Below are positions 1-10,667 of a DNA stretch of 64,000 bases, piece after piece (positions within the stretch are counted from its first letter, which is position 1; each line of letters begins with the position of its first letter). Under the pieces are notes generated by a model. It worked only from the letters and a program-made list of their open reading frames with translations, did no database searches and was not told the origin of the DNA. The stretch comes from Talinum fruticosum (taxonomy: Eukaryota; Streptophyta; Magnoliopsida; Caryophyllales; Talinaceae). The stretch spans positions 7,194,501 to 7,258,500 of the forward strand of contig JAITYX010000009.1 of the NCBI GenBank assembly GCA_021018815.1, given 5' to 3'. A program made the translations under genes and the position numbers.

Positions 1-1316
1 TCCGGTGACATCGTCATCTTCGTAACTCTTTTCTTCTTGCCTTAAGGAACCTCCCTTAGCCCTACGGGTATCCTTGAGAAAACAGATCGATTTGCCCATT
101 ATCGGCCAATTCCTCAAGTGTCTTTTTAGGGCTCGAACTCGGCGGTGTTGTACCCCGTTTGCTCGTGGAACTCACGGTACTTGTTCGAAGCTTGTACCTT
201 GGCAGGAGTGGACATGGGAGGTGGCTTCTTAAGCATGGGATGCCCTTTGATTTCCATCAAAATACTTCGTGGATCGGTGTTGAGCGGTGATTCACTTTGT
301 TCTCTCGGGGACTTCTTTTCATTTAGGGAATTAAACTTTCCTTCCCCTCCTTTTCTCTTTGCCTCCTCCTCCTCCTTTGGCGGATCTCCGTGGCTTGGAT
401 GAAGTCGGCCACCTTCCGGAGCGCCTCTACGAGAGTAGTCACCTTACGTTCGGTGAGGGAAAACTTGAATCTTCCGCTCCCGAGTCCATTTAGGAAGGAG
501 GTATAGGCAACTCCATCTTAAAGATCGGGGATGAGGATAACTTCCCGTGGAACCTCCGTATGTAGTCTTTGAGAGTTTCATTTCTCTCCTGTTTGATTTT
601 TGAGAGATGGATGCTTGGTTTTCTTCGTTTTGCAACTCGCGATGAATTGTGCAACAAATTTTTCATAGAGTTCTTTGAAGGAAAAGATGCTTCCTTGAGG
701 GAGATCGTTGAACCATTTCTGCGCGACCCCCTTCGAGTGTGGCGCGGAAGAATCGGCGATGAGGTAACATCATCTCCATCCTGCACATACATATGGGACT
801 TGTAGTATGCTAGGTGGTCCTCGGGGTCGATAGTGCCATCGTACGGGTTGACGCTTGGGACCTTTATATTTTTCATTCTTGGCGCGTTCATGATTCTCTT
901 TGAAAATGAATTGGTGTCGTGGAACTTAGCTGCTCGGGGATGAGTGCCATTGAAGCCTCGGTGGGCTGTGATGGAGCCGCGTGTGAGGGCATCTCGCCCG
1001 AGAAGTAGCCAACAGGCCGACCTCCTCGGGGGTTGTGCTGTACCCAAGAGTTGGGGTGTACTTGGAAGGGCATGATGGGCATGCGCCGATCCATGGTGGC
1101 TCGCACCTGCTCTTGAACTTGTTGTGCGACGGTAGTCTTAAGGGTCTCTATTAAGTTTTGAAGAGCCCCTAGGGTGACGTAACCCTCCGGCCGGGTGTGG
1201 CGGTTGCCGGTGGACCGCCGAGATGATTCTCGCATCCTCTGCTGAGGAACACTGCGGAATTGGCCCCCGTAGGCATTGAATGATGAAGGGAGGGGCTGGC
1301 AGATTGGTTGCGTCAC
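1..1316 (-). pseudogene. gag: Ty3/gypsy Gag polyprotein (frameshifted)
   Basis: Structural protein of a gypsy retrotransposon, which would form the virus-like particle. The first ATG at 1316 opens about 140 residues rich in Gln, Pro and Ser. A frameshift between about 890 and 1045 moves the frame to the conserved part, with PYDGTIDPEDHLAYYKSHM (about 793-848), the usual opening of the retrotrans_gag domain. A second frameshift near 770 precedes HLSKIKQERNETLKDYIRRF (about 549-608), the family's typical helix. A third shift leads to TERKVTTLVEALRKVADF (about 405-460), and KYREFHEQTGYNTAE (about 131-176) marks the C-terminal gag segment, where the family usually has CEYHxxxGHxTxEC; both cysteines are lost here. 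Stops and at least three frameshifts make it non-functional. Confidence 0.8.
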
Positions 1317-1369
1317 GTGTCATCCTAGATCGGGATCGAGTGCCACTAGCAACCATAAGCTACCTTTCC

Positions 1370-1391
1370 TCCCCACGGACGGCGGCAAACC
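1370..1391 (-). promoter_or_regulatory. Primer binding site of F1
   Basis: Directly inside the LTR end (TG at 1392 on plus = CA on minus), the minus strand reads TTTGCCGCCGTCCGTGGGGA. This is close to the TTTGGCGCCGTCTGTGGGGA seen at the PBS of many plant gypsy elements. It is where a host tRNA would prime reverse transcription. Confidence 0.6.
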
Positions 1392-1945
1392 TGTTTCGGG
1401 AGAAAAATTGCGTGATGATGTGGATGATAATTCGGAGTGAGAAAGGATTTTATTGCTCCAATTGTGAGGACGTAGCGCGATCGGACGGATTCCACGTGAC
1501 GGCTGTTGAACCTGCAAAAGGCGAAGCCTCGGGAACGCCCTCCGACGCTCAAATTAGTTTGATGAACTGAATGAGCGGATCGAGGAAATCTTCCTCGATG
1601 TGCGCGAAGGGGAATTTCTTTGGATTTTCTTACCGAAGTAAGGCTTTTTGGGTTTTGAGAGATTTTCTTGGAGAGGAAAGTGATAGGAGTTGGTGATGAA
1701 CTTATGAGCATGTGAACATATCCCTTGAGTGTGAAAGTTGGTGAGTATTTATCTGGGAAATTTATAGGGGTAGGGTAGTAATTTACCATGATTTAGGAGG
1801 AAACCCTACCCCTAATGGGCTTTGGGCTTTTACCTAACCCGTTAAGAATAGGTTTGGGCTGATATCTCCATTGTCCGACTGATTGGGCACAAGTGACTAG
1901 TGACGTGACGGGTGAGCTGGAACTATCCGGAAAATATTCGCATCA
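1392..1945 (-). repeat. 5' LTR of F1 (about 554 bp)
   Basis: On the minus strand it starts TGATGCGAAT (1945) and ends GAAACA (1392). It aligns along its length with 57073-57642. The promoter region reads GATAAATACTCACC where the other copy has CTATAAATACTCACC, so the TATA box of this copy is mutated at its first base (about 1745-1753). Several small indels separate the two copies, so they are not recent duplicates. Confidence 0.75.
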
Positions 1946-2445
<500 letters not shown>

Positions 2446-2560
2446 GGAAGGGTTCAAGTGAGCCCTCCCTTTTATGTGAGCCTTAACTTTTGGTGAGCAC
2501 TTTTAATCTCAACCATTTAATTTTGATTCAATGGTTGAGATTAAAAGAGAAAATTTTGAT
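2446..2560 (+). repeat. Left terminal inverted repeat with perfect sub-terminal palindrome
   Basis: Inverted partner of 6366-6480. It contains a perfect 18-bp inverted repeat: CTTTTAATCTCAACCATT, a 12-base loop, then AATGGTTGAGATTAAAAG at about 2502-2549. The right TIR carries the same palindrome with one change. Confidence 0.85.
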
Positions 2561-2579
2561 TTAAAAAAAGACAAAAAAA

Positions 2580-2975
2580 GGTGGAAGGGATTGGACCCTC
2601 AATCTCTCGTCCCTCTGCGCTCTTCGCTCTTCGCTCTCCCTCTCATCTCCTATTCACTCTCTTGTCTACTGGGCCACCTCTCACCGTCGGCGTCCACATG
2701 CCGACTTCCTCCCGCCGGCGTCCACCTCCGGTCGGGTCACCCTCTCGCCGCCCTATCCTCTTTGTGCTGCCTTCCTTCCTCTCGCCTGAATTGGTCTCGT
2801 CGATATCTCTCTCGCCTGAATCACTACTGTTGTTGTCTTTCTCGCTCATCGATCCTGTCCATCGTCCAGCCCCCTAGTCGCTCGCCACCGCCGAGCCCGT
2901 TCTCTCTCTCACTCTCGTTGCTATCAAAATCGAATTGGGAAGGAGAAAATTGTAGGTATCCACCTTTTTTTTTTT
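2580..2975. other. CT/CCG-rich block in the left arm
   Basis: Cytosine-rich, GC-rich DNA inside an AT-rich element. It reads as Ser/Pro/Arg/Leu low-complexity peptides in several frames (for example 2531-2986 and 2581-2877, plus strand). It ends AAAATTGTAG followed by GTATCC, which resembles a 5' splice site. No recognisable protein domain. It may be a decayed first exon or leader captured by the element, or simply biased sequence. Confidence 0.4.
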
Positions 2976-3236
2976 ATCTCTTTTAATTTTTCAATTAATT
3001 CTGATTTGTGAAGGAGAAATCGAATTCAATATTGGATTTTTGAATTGATTCCGATTTTGATTTTCCGATGTATAATTTCTATGGATTTGGTGTTTTTAAA
3101 TTGAATCAATTCGATTTCGTGTTGGATTTTTGAATTGAATTGATTCTGATTTTAATGTTAGGTGATTTTGATTCGTGGCTGGGTTCTTGAAGTCTGTTAT
3201 TTTTCTGAATTTGATGTTGGAAGTTGCACATTTTAC

Positions 3237-3415
3237 CATTAACTAGGAGGAGTAGTTTTATGTTCTGTTAAGCCCCATGGAAATGCTTCAAGACTTATTG
3301 TAAAGGATCTAAAATTTGCTGCTTTGTGGAACTCGTTGCTTGATGTTAGCCGATGTTGCTTTTTCTTTCATGTCCTTAAGAGTTCTCTGCCTATTGGATG
3401 GTGTTGCTAATACTC
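3237..3415 (+). repeat. Internal inverted repeat, left copy
   Basis: The segment from AACTAGGAGGAGTAGTTTTA to about 3415 recurs inverted at 3657-3840 (ending TAAAACTACTCCTCCTAGTT). Similarity by eye is about 85-90%, with a spacer of about 240 bp. It forms a large potential stem-loop inside the fold-back element. Confidence 0.8.
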
Positions 3416-3656
3416 GGTACAGTGTTAATTATGCTGGCGCCCATACTCGGTTAGTCGTTGGTATTCTACTACAACGAGTGCAATGACCGTGGGAATCATA
3501 CTTGTGATACCGATTGTCCTTTTCCGAGGTTGTTTTTAGCTCTCTTGAATGAGTGTGTGCACTTTTATGGTCTTGGATATCTTCCCGAGCCTTAGTTTCT
3601 CATATCATAAACATGTTTTGTATGTTGTGGGTTTACTCCGGGTTGGCATAATTAAC

Positions 3657-3840
3657 ACTCGTACACTAGCAACACCATTCGATAGGCAAAGAACTCGAAG
3701 GACAGGAAAGAAAAAGCAACATCGCCTAATATCAAGCAACAGTTCAACAAAGCTGCAAATTTAAGATCCTTCACAATAAGTCTTGAAGCATTTCCATGGG
3801 GCTTAACGAACATAAAACTACTCCTCCTAGTTAACGGTAG
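3657..3840 (-). repeat. Internal inverted repeat, right copy
   Basis: Reverse-complement partner of 3237-3415. Reading frames here are not coding; the apparent ORFs at 3549-3764 and 3652-3894 follow the repeat. Confidence 0.8.
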
Positions 3841-4202
3841 AATGTTAAACTTCCAATATAATTTCTCTAAATTATGGGTTGAAGGTATCGACAATGCATC
3901 ATGTTGTTATGAGCAACATGAATCAGCAATTTGATTATAGTTTATACACTTCATTTCTAAAAGAACTTTTGTGAGCTCAGGTTGCAGAGGCTTTATTTGA
4001 GATAAATCGAAACTGCAAGCAACATCATGAAACTACCATGATTTTTTTGCTTCTCACCTTTTATGGTTTAGGATTAAAACTCCCATGATTCTTCTTCTTC
4101 CGACATAAAACTACAGCGAAGCATTGGTTACAAGTTGTGAATTGTACTTATATGTCTTTCAATAGCTAAATCTGAATTCAATGTCTATGTCTATGAAGCC
4201 TT

Positions 4203-4277
4203 GGACACCTATTAGCTCAATTGGTAGAGCATTTGTGTTATTACACAAAGATGTGGGTTCAAATCCCACAGGCTAAA
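4203..4277 (+). pseudogene. tRNA-like sequence (degenerate)
   Basis: It has a good D-arm (TAGCTCAATTGGTAGAGC, 4211-4230), an anticodon-like stem-loop (TTTGTG-TTATTA-CACAAA) and a perfect T-arm (GTGGGTTCAAATCCCAC, about 4253-4269). These give well-formed internal A-box and B-box promoter elements. The 5' acceptor strand (CACCTAT) does not pair with the 3' strand (AGGCTAA), and the anticodon loop has six bases, so it is not a functional tRNA. A tRNA-derived SINE head is the alternative reading. The T-arm half recurs inverted at 5529-5560. Confidence 0.6.
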
Positions 4278-4349
4278 AACAAAACTAGAAACATGAATAA
4301 AAGTTGATCGAACAAGTGCAGTTGCTAAAAGTTCAGTTGCTAAAAGTTC

Positions 4350-4870
4350 AGTCTAGGATAGAACAAGTGATGTTGCTAGCAAGACATGCGCTTAAAAGTT
4401 GAAGGAAGTTTATTTTTGAGCGATCGGGGTTACGAACACGCCTAAAAATGAAGTTAGAAGGTTATACCATAGAGGAAAGAGTCGTAAGCAGGAGTTCCAA
4501 TTTTAGCATAATGAGTTCCTAATTTTCAGCAGAATTTTTATTTTTGAGACATTTTTTGCATTTTTGCATTTATTACATACTAAAAACTACCTGAAATATT
4601 ACATACTAATAAATGTAAAAACTGTCTCAAAAATAAAAAATTTTGTTGAAAATTAGGAACTTATTATGCTGAAATTGGAACTCTTGCTTTTACTACTCTT
4701 TCCTCTATGGTATAACCTTCTAACTTCATTTTTAGGCGTGTTCGTAGCCTCGGCTACTCAAAAATAAACTTTCTTAAACTTTTACGGGCATGTCTTGCTA
4801 GCAACAACACTTGTTCTATCTTAGACTCGAACTCGCTAGCAACTCGCACTTGTTCGATCAATTGGAGGGT
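4350..4870. repeat. Large palindrome around 4610
   Basis: 4355-4610 reads as the inverted copy of 4615-4865: GTTGCTAGCAAGACATG and GGTTATACCATAGAGGAAAG on the left reappear reverse-complemented on the right. With almost no spacer it would form a near-continuous hairpin of about 250 bp per arm. Confidence 0.8.
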
Positions 4871-5480
4871 ATATCCATCAAAAGATGTGTAAAATATAAT
4901 TAAAAACTACCTCAAATATTACATACCAATAAATGCAAAAATGTCTCAAAAAAAAAAATTCTCGCTGAAAATTAGGAACTCATTATGCTCGAAATTGGAA
5001 CTCTTGCTTTTACTACTCTTTCCTCTATGGTATAACCTTCTAACTTCATTTTTAAGCGTGTTCGTAGCCCCGATCTGCTCAAAAATAAACTTCCTTCAAC
5101 TTTTACGGGCATGTCTTGCTAGCAACAACACTTGTTTTATCCTAGACCGAACTTGCTAGCAACCGCACTTGTTCGATCAATTGGAGGGTATATCCATCAA
5201 AAGATATGTAAAATATAACTAAAAACTACCTCAAATATTACATACCAATAAATGCAAAAATGTCTCAAAAACAAAAAATTCTACTGAAAATTAGGAACTC
5301 ATTATGTTGAAATTGGAACTCTTGCTTTTACTATTCTTTCCTCTATGGTATAACCTTCTAACTTCATTTTTAAGCGTGTTCGTAGCCACTGGCTACTCAA
5401 AAATAAACACCCTTCAACTTTAACGCGCATGTCTTGCTAGCAACAACAGTTGTTCTATCCTAGACTTGGACTTGTTAGTA
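4560..5480 (+). repeat. Tandem repeat, 319-bp period, about 2.9 copies
   Basis: The marker TGTCTCAAAAA falls at 4623, 4942 and 5261, a spacing of exactly 319 bp twice. Each unit also holds AAACTACCTCAAATATTACATA, TATGGTATAACCTTCTAAC and TGTCTTGCTAGCAACAAC in the same order. Units differ by scattered substitutions and poly(A) length changes. Confidence 0.85.
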
Positions 5481-5528
5481 CCTGCACTTGTTCGATCAAC
5501 TTTTATTCATGTTTGTAGTTTTGTTTTC

Positions 5529-5560
5529 AGCCTATGTGGGATTTGAACCCACATCTTTAC
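5529..5560 (-). pseudogene. tRNA-like 3' half, inverted copy
   Basis: On the minus strand it reads GATGTGGGTTCAAATCCCAC plus the acceptor remnant, matching the T-arm of the 4203-4277 sequence. With 4246-4420 against 5395-5560 it forms the outer arms of an inner inverted repeat that encloses the 319-bp array. Confidence 0.6.
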
Positions 5561-5954
5561 AACCATACCGAAAATAAATTTCCGGTAATATGAAGCATTA
5601 AGGAATTCAAAATGGCGAATATGAAGTTTAGTAACTTCCGAACTCAAATTCATACCTAGTCATTCACTAGGCGCTCGATTACCATACCGAAGAGAACAAT
5701 GGAAATGTAAATTTCATAAAGCAACCTCCATTTTTGCAACCAGAAGTTCAAATGATTTTCGAACAAAGCACACCAAATCTACACCAATTTCAGTCCAACT
5801 CCATTCAATCAACCATTACAAAACCAATTTCGGTTAATTTTAAACCCAAAACATCGTTACAAACCAACATTAATCAACCCGGAAAATACACAAGAAAAAA
5901 AAAGTGGATACCTGCAATTTTCTCTTCCCCAATTCGATTTTGAGCGCCACCAAA

Positions 5955-5962
<8 letters not shown>

Positions 5963-5998
<36 letters not shown>

Positions 5999-6300
5999 GC
6001 TCGGGTATTGGACGGCGACGGTCGAGCAATGAGAGAAAGAGAGCGAGGTCGGGTATTGGACGTCGACGATCAGCAACGAGAGAGAGAGCGAGGTCGGGTA
6101 TTGGCGCCGGCGGTGAGCAATGAGAGAGAGAGAGGGAGGGGCCTCCGGGGTTAGCGATGATAGAGAAAGCCCGCCAGTGTCAACAACGAGAGAGAGAGGG
6201 AAGGGACTCGGGGGTCGATGACTGGAGCAACGAGAGAGAGGGCCATGATGTTCAATCGAAGCAACGAGAGAGAGAGAGAGCTTGGGAGGGCTGGAAAGTG
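5963..6300. repeat. (GA)n plus minisatellite in the right arm
   Basis: A (GA)n run (5965-5997) is followed by roughly 50-bp degenerate units containing GAGGTCGGGTATTGGACG and GAGCAAYGAGAGAGAG, repeated about five to six times. No coding potential beyond low-complexity Arg/Glu/Ser frames. Confidence 0.7.
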
Positions 6301-6480
6301 GATGGAAAATGACGATGATTTTCCAGTCCTCCCCTCTCCCGAGAAAAAAATTTTTTTTTTAAAGAATCAAAATTTCCTCTTTTAATCTCAGCCATTGAAT
6401 CAAAATTAAATGGTTGAGATTAAAAGTGCTCACCTAAAGTTGGGGCTCACCTGAAGGGGAGGGCTGATTTGAACCCTTCC

Positions 6481-7291
6481 CTCTAAATATATATATATAT
6501 ATGTCTAATTTGGTTTAATGGTAAATTGGGTCAACCGGTTCATGCAGGTCCGAAGGTCCAACCGGTTGACCCATTGACCCAGCCTGCCTAAACGAGTTGA
6601 TCACCGGACCGATTCTATAGGTGATAACAAGCTCTTTTTGAGGCTTGCGTGCAAGTGGAGGAGACGACAAAGGATTGTGATTGAGGAGAAAGGAAGACTT
6701 TGTGGCGAGCGAAGTAGTAGAGGAGAAGAGAGTAAGCCCCAAAGGAGGAGAGGAGCAAGAGAAGAGAGATTGAGAGGAGAGGAGACTCGAAAGGATAGAG
6801 GGGAAAGACCGAGAGGAGTGGTTGGGGGTGGCGGGAGAGAGACCGAGATAGAGGAAGTATGATCAGCTAGCGGAGCTAGTGAGTAGATCTTAAAGTTAGA
6901 GTTTGGAGGTGGTAATATTACAAAATACTCTTTGCAGTGATTACTATGCAAAATTATAAATTGAAACTTTTTCAAAATAAAAAATAAAAAATTAATCGAT
7001 TTCAGATTTTAATCATATCACATGTATCAACTTTCAAATCCACTTTGATTGAACTCGAATTCGGATTACTTTTTATGGATTTAGATCAAATTTTTTGAAT
7101 TTAAATCAAATTATTTTACCTCAGATTGGTCAGATTTGCCTCGAATTCGGGCGTAACCGTCATCCCTAAGTAAGATAGTCATGAAGGAAGTGAAAAGAAT
7201 CAAGGAAAGAGAGAATTTGTTTATCGCTTATGGCTCTAATAGCACATAAAGAGGGAGAGAGAGACAATTTGTTACTGCTTGTGGCTCTAAT

Positions 7292-7340
<49 letters not shown>

Positions 7341-7860
7341 CAAGTGAAGGATACGACGAGTTTTATGCAATGGAATTTTAGGGCTGTTTTTTTGTCATTT
7401 TCTTTTTGTTTTCTTTGTTTTTATTAGCGAATCTTGTTATTTGGGCTTTCTTAATCTAATTTGATTGAATTATTTTATAATCGTTTTATGCAGGGTAATA
7501 TTAAGAAGAAAATAATATGTAAATATTAGTTGTTTATTTTACTAATATGGAGAACATTTTTCTTATGTCCTATCATGTTATGCTTGGCTCAACCCGATTC
7601 GATGGTGAACCAAGTTAACCGGTCAAATTTTGATTCAAACATTTTAACCGGTTGATCTATTGACTCGCTCCTTTAACCTGGTTGGATCATCGGATCATTT
7701 CTCTTAACATAACCTATAACCTATGCACCGATAGGCTTTACAAGTAGGCTAAACTTTCGCTTTTGCAAGATAATGCAACTAATTATGTGCCTCCCCATCA
7801 ATGGTTTATTTGTCTTCACTAATTTAGAATTTGGTACAGATTCTACTATGATTGACTTGC
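6481..7860. other. Intergenic DNA with simple repeats and CCGGTTGA palindromes
   Basis: No gene. Two similar clusters of AACCGGTTGACC-type inverted motifs lie at 6525-6615 and 7578-7700 and may be the ends of an unrecognised element. Between them are purine-rich DNA (6640-6850), a local duplication around TATGGCTCTAATAG (7211-7241 and 7261-7292) and a (GA)n at 7293-7337. The 6638-6862 frame (Glu/Arg-rich) is translated purine repeat. Confidence 0.5.
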
Positions 7861-7864
7861 ATGT

Positions 7865-7867
<3 letters not shown>

Positions 7868-7940
<73 letters not shown>
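7868..7940. repeat. (TA)n microsatellite
   Basis: About 36 uninterrupted TA units. Frames on both strands through it are Tyr-Ile repeats and not genes. Confidence 0.95.
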
Positions 7941-7944
<4 letters not shown>

Positions 7945-7989
7945 TCATCTTTTAAACCTTCATATATTTAGCCATTATTCATCAAACTT

Positions 7990-8165
7990 CTGGGCCGTTT
8001 GGTTAAACTAGGTTGGAACGGAATGAAATCGAGAATTATTTAAGGGGTACGAGAATGGTTTTTGATTTCGACTTTAGTTGTTTGGTTCAACAAAGGAATG
8101 AGTTATATGTATCATTGATTCCAATACACATGTTTGGTTTCTCCAAAGTATCAATCTTAATATTT
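7990..8165. mobile_element. MITE fragment (GGGCCGTTTGGTT type)
   Basis: It starts GGGCCGTTTGGTTAAACTAG and includes GGAACGGAATGAAATCGAG and CAATACACATGTTTGGTTTC. This vocabulary is typical of short plant inverted-repeat transposons ending GGGCCGTTTGG. A matching far end is not evident, so it looks truncated. The superfamily (PIF/Harbinger or hAT) is uncertain. Confidence 0.45.
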
Positions 8166-8199
8166 TAAATTCTTTTTTTACTGTTTTTTAATACTTATT

Positions 8200-8465
8200 T
8201 TTAAACTCGGCAAAACCGAACCGAACCGAACAGGTTGAACCGAATGACCCGAAATCTAACCCGAACCGACATCCGAAACAACTCAACCGATTTTGACCCG
8301 AAACTTGAAATTGAAGCGACCGAAATCTATTTCAAACCTTAGCCGAAATGATCCTATTCGAAACCGAATCGATCCAAAATATAATTGATCCGATTAAGAC
8401 CCGAATCGAATTAGACCTGAACCGATTCAACGTGAATAAAATCGACTCGAATCCGTGTTTGACCC
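8200..8465. repeat. Degenerate CCGAACC/GACCCGAA-rich repeat
   Basis: Irregular short tandem motifs (AACCGAACCGAACC, GACCCGAAAC, ATCGACTCGAATCC). A similar block, 25870-26140, lies just outside the other end of Tat element A1, so A1 appears to have landed inside this repeat. No gene seen from 8466 to 8617. Confidence 0.6.
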
Positions 8466-8622
8466 CGTAATGGACTTTTGTACTTGTAGTGGTGCATTTT
8501 TGTTGTCTCTTCAAATCCTATTCAAGTGGATCCATATCAAGGAATGGTGGTGGAGCTAGTAGAGTTGCCGTACATGGTTCTCATAATCATTTGTTGGTTT
8601 CGAGATTTTAAGTATGGGTAGA

Positions 8623-10624
8623 TGTAGGAACCACGACCTTGGGGGTCTTCTCCGGGACCGGACCGGACCTAGCTTCCCCACGAATGGCTTTATTTTGTGT
8701 GTTTTTCAAGGTTAGAAGATGATTTCGTGGTTTTTGAAGATGATGTTTGAAAGTGGGGATTGATCTCTTATTTAGTGTTCTGAATTTTATTAAATCAAGT
8801 TAAATTGATTGGCAATTTTATTAATTATTTTATTAGAAATTATTTTCAAAATTCTCGGGATGTGATTTCTTAATTGGACAAAAATAAAAAACTAGGGATT
8901 CACATATGTCGTCGGACTTTAGGGCCATATTAGTGTAAAGACACTAATCTGGACTGAAGCCACGACTATTGACCACCCTGTGTCGGGCCGAGCCAGCACC
9001 GGCAGTCAGGGTGCGGCCACGGGCCAGGGCTTAACAAATCGGTCTCAGCCTTTGGCCCGGCGAGCAGATTCGGAAACCTTAAATTTTGTACCTATAGTAA
9101 GAAAAATCAAGATGCAATTCGAATAGAAATAAAGCAAAAGAGTCGCCATTCAGCTTTTAGGAAAGAAAAACTAACAAAAATAAAAGTAAAAATTTGCTCT
9201 TTCGATCTTATTATGGGAAAACTAAAACCAAAAAGGGATAAAAATGACTCCATCGGTCTAGGAACCGATAATCGGATTCGGGGCGAGGGTACGAAACGTA
9301 GGGAAAACCCTTCCGTTTCGCCCGAAGACGTCCATTACTAGTTTGAGTAGCGAATTTAAATGACATATTAAACACAAGCACACAACATGCTAAACGAAAT
9401 TAAAGCAACCAAAACATGAATAAAAACGATAAAAAAGCATATAAAAGAAAAGCAATAAAGAAAATAAAAACAAAAGAAAAGAAAAATGAGAAACTTAAAG
9501 GATTACATCGGGCGGGAGGAAATAAAAGATGATATAACTTTCCGATCCACAATACGTAAAGCGATAAAGAACATAAAATAAATAACCGTTTGAAGGTCGA
9601 ATCGGTGCCCTCATGTTGTCCCACCTGCCGATATGGATCTCCGCACTTGATCTCTAAATGCAAGGACGGTGAATCAAAGAAAAGGGCTTTTTTGTGAGTT
9701 TTGAGAAGGTGAGTTTATGAGGAATAGGAAAGATCGACTGAATGAATACTAAGAGATCGGAATAACCGAATATTCGTTAGCTATTAGTGAGGATTCAGTG
9801 GTGATGTTTAGGAAAAGGAGTATTTGAGGTTACTTTTAAGCGTAATAACGCTTAGGAGATGTAGTTCTCAGCTTAGTTCAGCAACGTAACGGTAAGGAAA
9901 TAAACCGTGCTGAAATGAGAGCCAAGGCTTTGGGAGAGGTCTAGGTCACAAATGACCTAAGGTTTTCCCTTGGTCAGCCGTCCAAAGTTGAGCATAAATG
10001 GCGACAAAAATTGAGACAAAGTGAAGGGATAAAATCGGATAGAACCGGATAGAATCCCGGTCGGGGAGCCGGCTACCCAGGGGATACCTAAGGTTTCGTG
10101 CCCTAGCGTGCTACAAAGGGAGTTTCCTGGCCAAAACGTAGCGTTCCACTTAAGAAATCCGGGTAGGGGCGCCAGCCAAGCGACGTAGTTTTGAGAGTAG
10201 AAAGCTCATAGTCTCTGGCGAACTATCTTGGAGCTTAAATGCGACACTTTGATGCTCATGATCATGAAATGTAACGTTTAATGCCATTTTTAGGTCTTCA
10301 ACTCCGTGTTTGATTGGATAAAATGCAAAATGCAGAATTTTGAACCCGAAATTTCCTGTACGCAGCATTGGATCCCGTTGTCTCTAGAGGCTTGGTCCGG
10401 GCTTGCACCATGTGAAAGAAAAAGGGATTTTTGGACCGATCCAAGGGAAAAGGCTATTTATGTGGTGCTAGGGATTTTTTTTTATGGTTTACTGGCTTAT
10501 GTCCTACAAATCAAATTAAGTTCGTGATCCAAATCCTCAAACGAGACTAGGGATTTCATCATTGAGCTAACAATAAATTACAGAATTAAAGGAGATAAGA
10601 AATTACACTTTTTAAGTGTCTACT
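8623..10624 (-). repeat. 3' LTR of A1 (about 2.0 kb), TATA box deleted
   Basis: It aligns end to end, inverted, with the A2 LTR at 49379-51391. The copies at 25081 and 29860 read GGCTCTCTNTTTATAGG (a TATA box on the minus strand). This copy reads GGCTTTGGGAG at about 9926, so about 12 bp including the TATA box are missing. Open frames inside (9400-9663, 10150-10368, 10306-10527) are LTR sequence and show no domain. Confidence 0.85.
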
Positions 10625-10667
10625 ATTAGCCCCCACTTTGACCGAGTCCGAAAGACGAGGGTCAAAG
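10625..10667 (-). promoter_or_regulatory. Polypurine tract and adjacent hairpin of A1
   Basis: On the minus strand GTGGGGGCTAAT lies directly before the LTR start; it would prime plus-strand DNA synthesis. Immediately upstream (10636-10667) is a 32-bp hairpin with arms CTTTGACC/GGTCAAAG and a short inner pairing. The same hairpin precedes the 3' LTR of A2 at 56574-56605. Confidence 0.7.

Larger units (their letters stand above)
1..1945 (-). mobile_element. Ty3/gypsy element F1 (5' LTR, PBS, gag), cut by window edge
   Basis: Seen: reading leftwards on the minus strand, an LTR (1945 to 1392), a primer binding site (1391 to about 1370) and a gag gene (1316 to 1). That is the normal order of the 5' end of an LTR retrotransposon. 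The LTR has a second copy at 57073-57642 (element F2), which fixes both its ends by comparison. The rest of the element (pol, 3' LTR) lies left of the window. The predicted target duplication is the 5 bases right of the LTR, acatc at 1946-1950. Gag without a visible zinc knuckle and the GTGAGGGGCTAAA polypurine tract of F2 suggest the Tat lineage; that placement is inference. Confidence 0.8.
2446..6480. mobile_element. Long-TIR fold-back element, probably non-autonomous Mutator-like
   Basis: The two ends are inverted copies. The left begins GGAAGGGTTCAAGTGAGCCC and the right end, reverse-complemented, begins GGAAGGGTTCAAATCAGCCC. The match continues at about 90% by eye for roughly 115 bp. A further inverted match lies deeper (about 2922-2975 against 5890-5945), so the arms are several hundred bp long. 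No transposase frame is present. The interior is a mosaic of smaller inverted and tandem repeats and a tRNA-like sequence. Both flanks are TA microsatellite (2427-2443 and 6486-6502), so a 9-bp duplication cannot be recognised. Long TIRs in an AT-rich target suggest a Mutator-like element; the superfamily is inference. Confidence 0.7.

Noticed and set aside
145..402. Plus-strand 85-aa frame at the window start
   Set aside because: Shadow of the minus-strand gag of F1.
1346..1789. Minus 147-aa frame
   Set aside because: Lies in the F1 LTR, ends overlap the PBS, and the equivalent frame is not kept in F2.
4203..4277. Functional tRNA gene
   Set aside because: Acceptor stem does not pair and the anticodon loop is one base short; kept as a tRNA-like pseudogene only.
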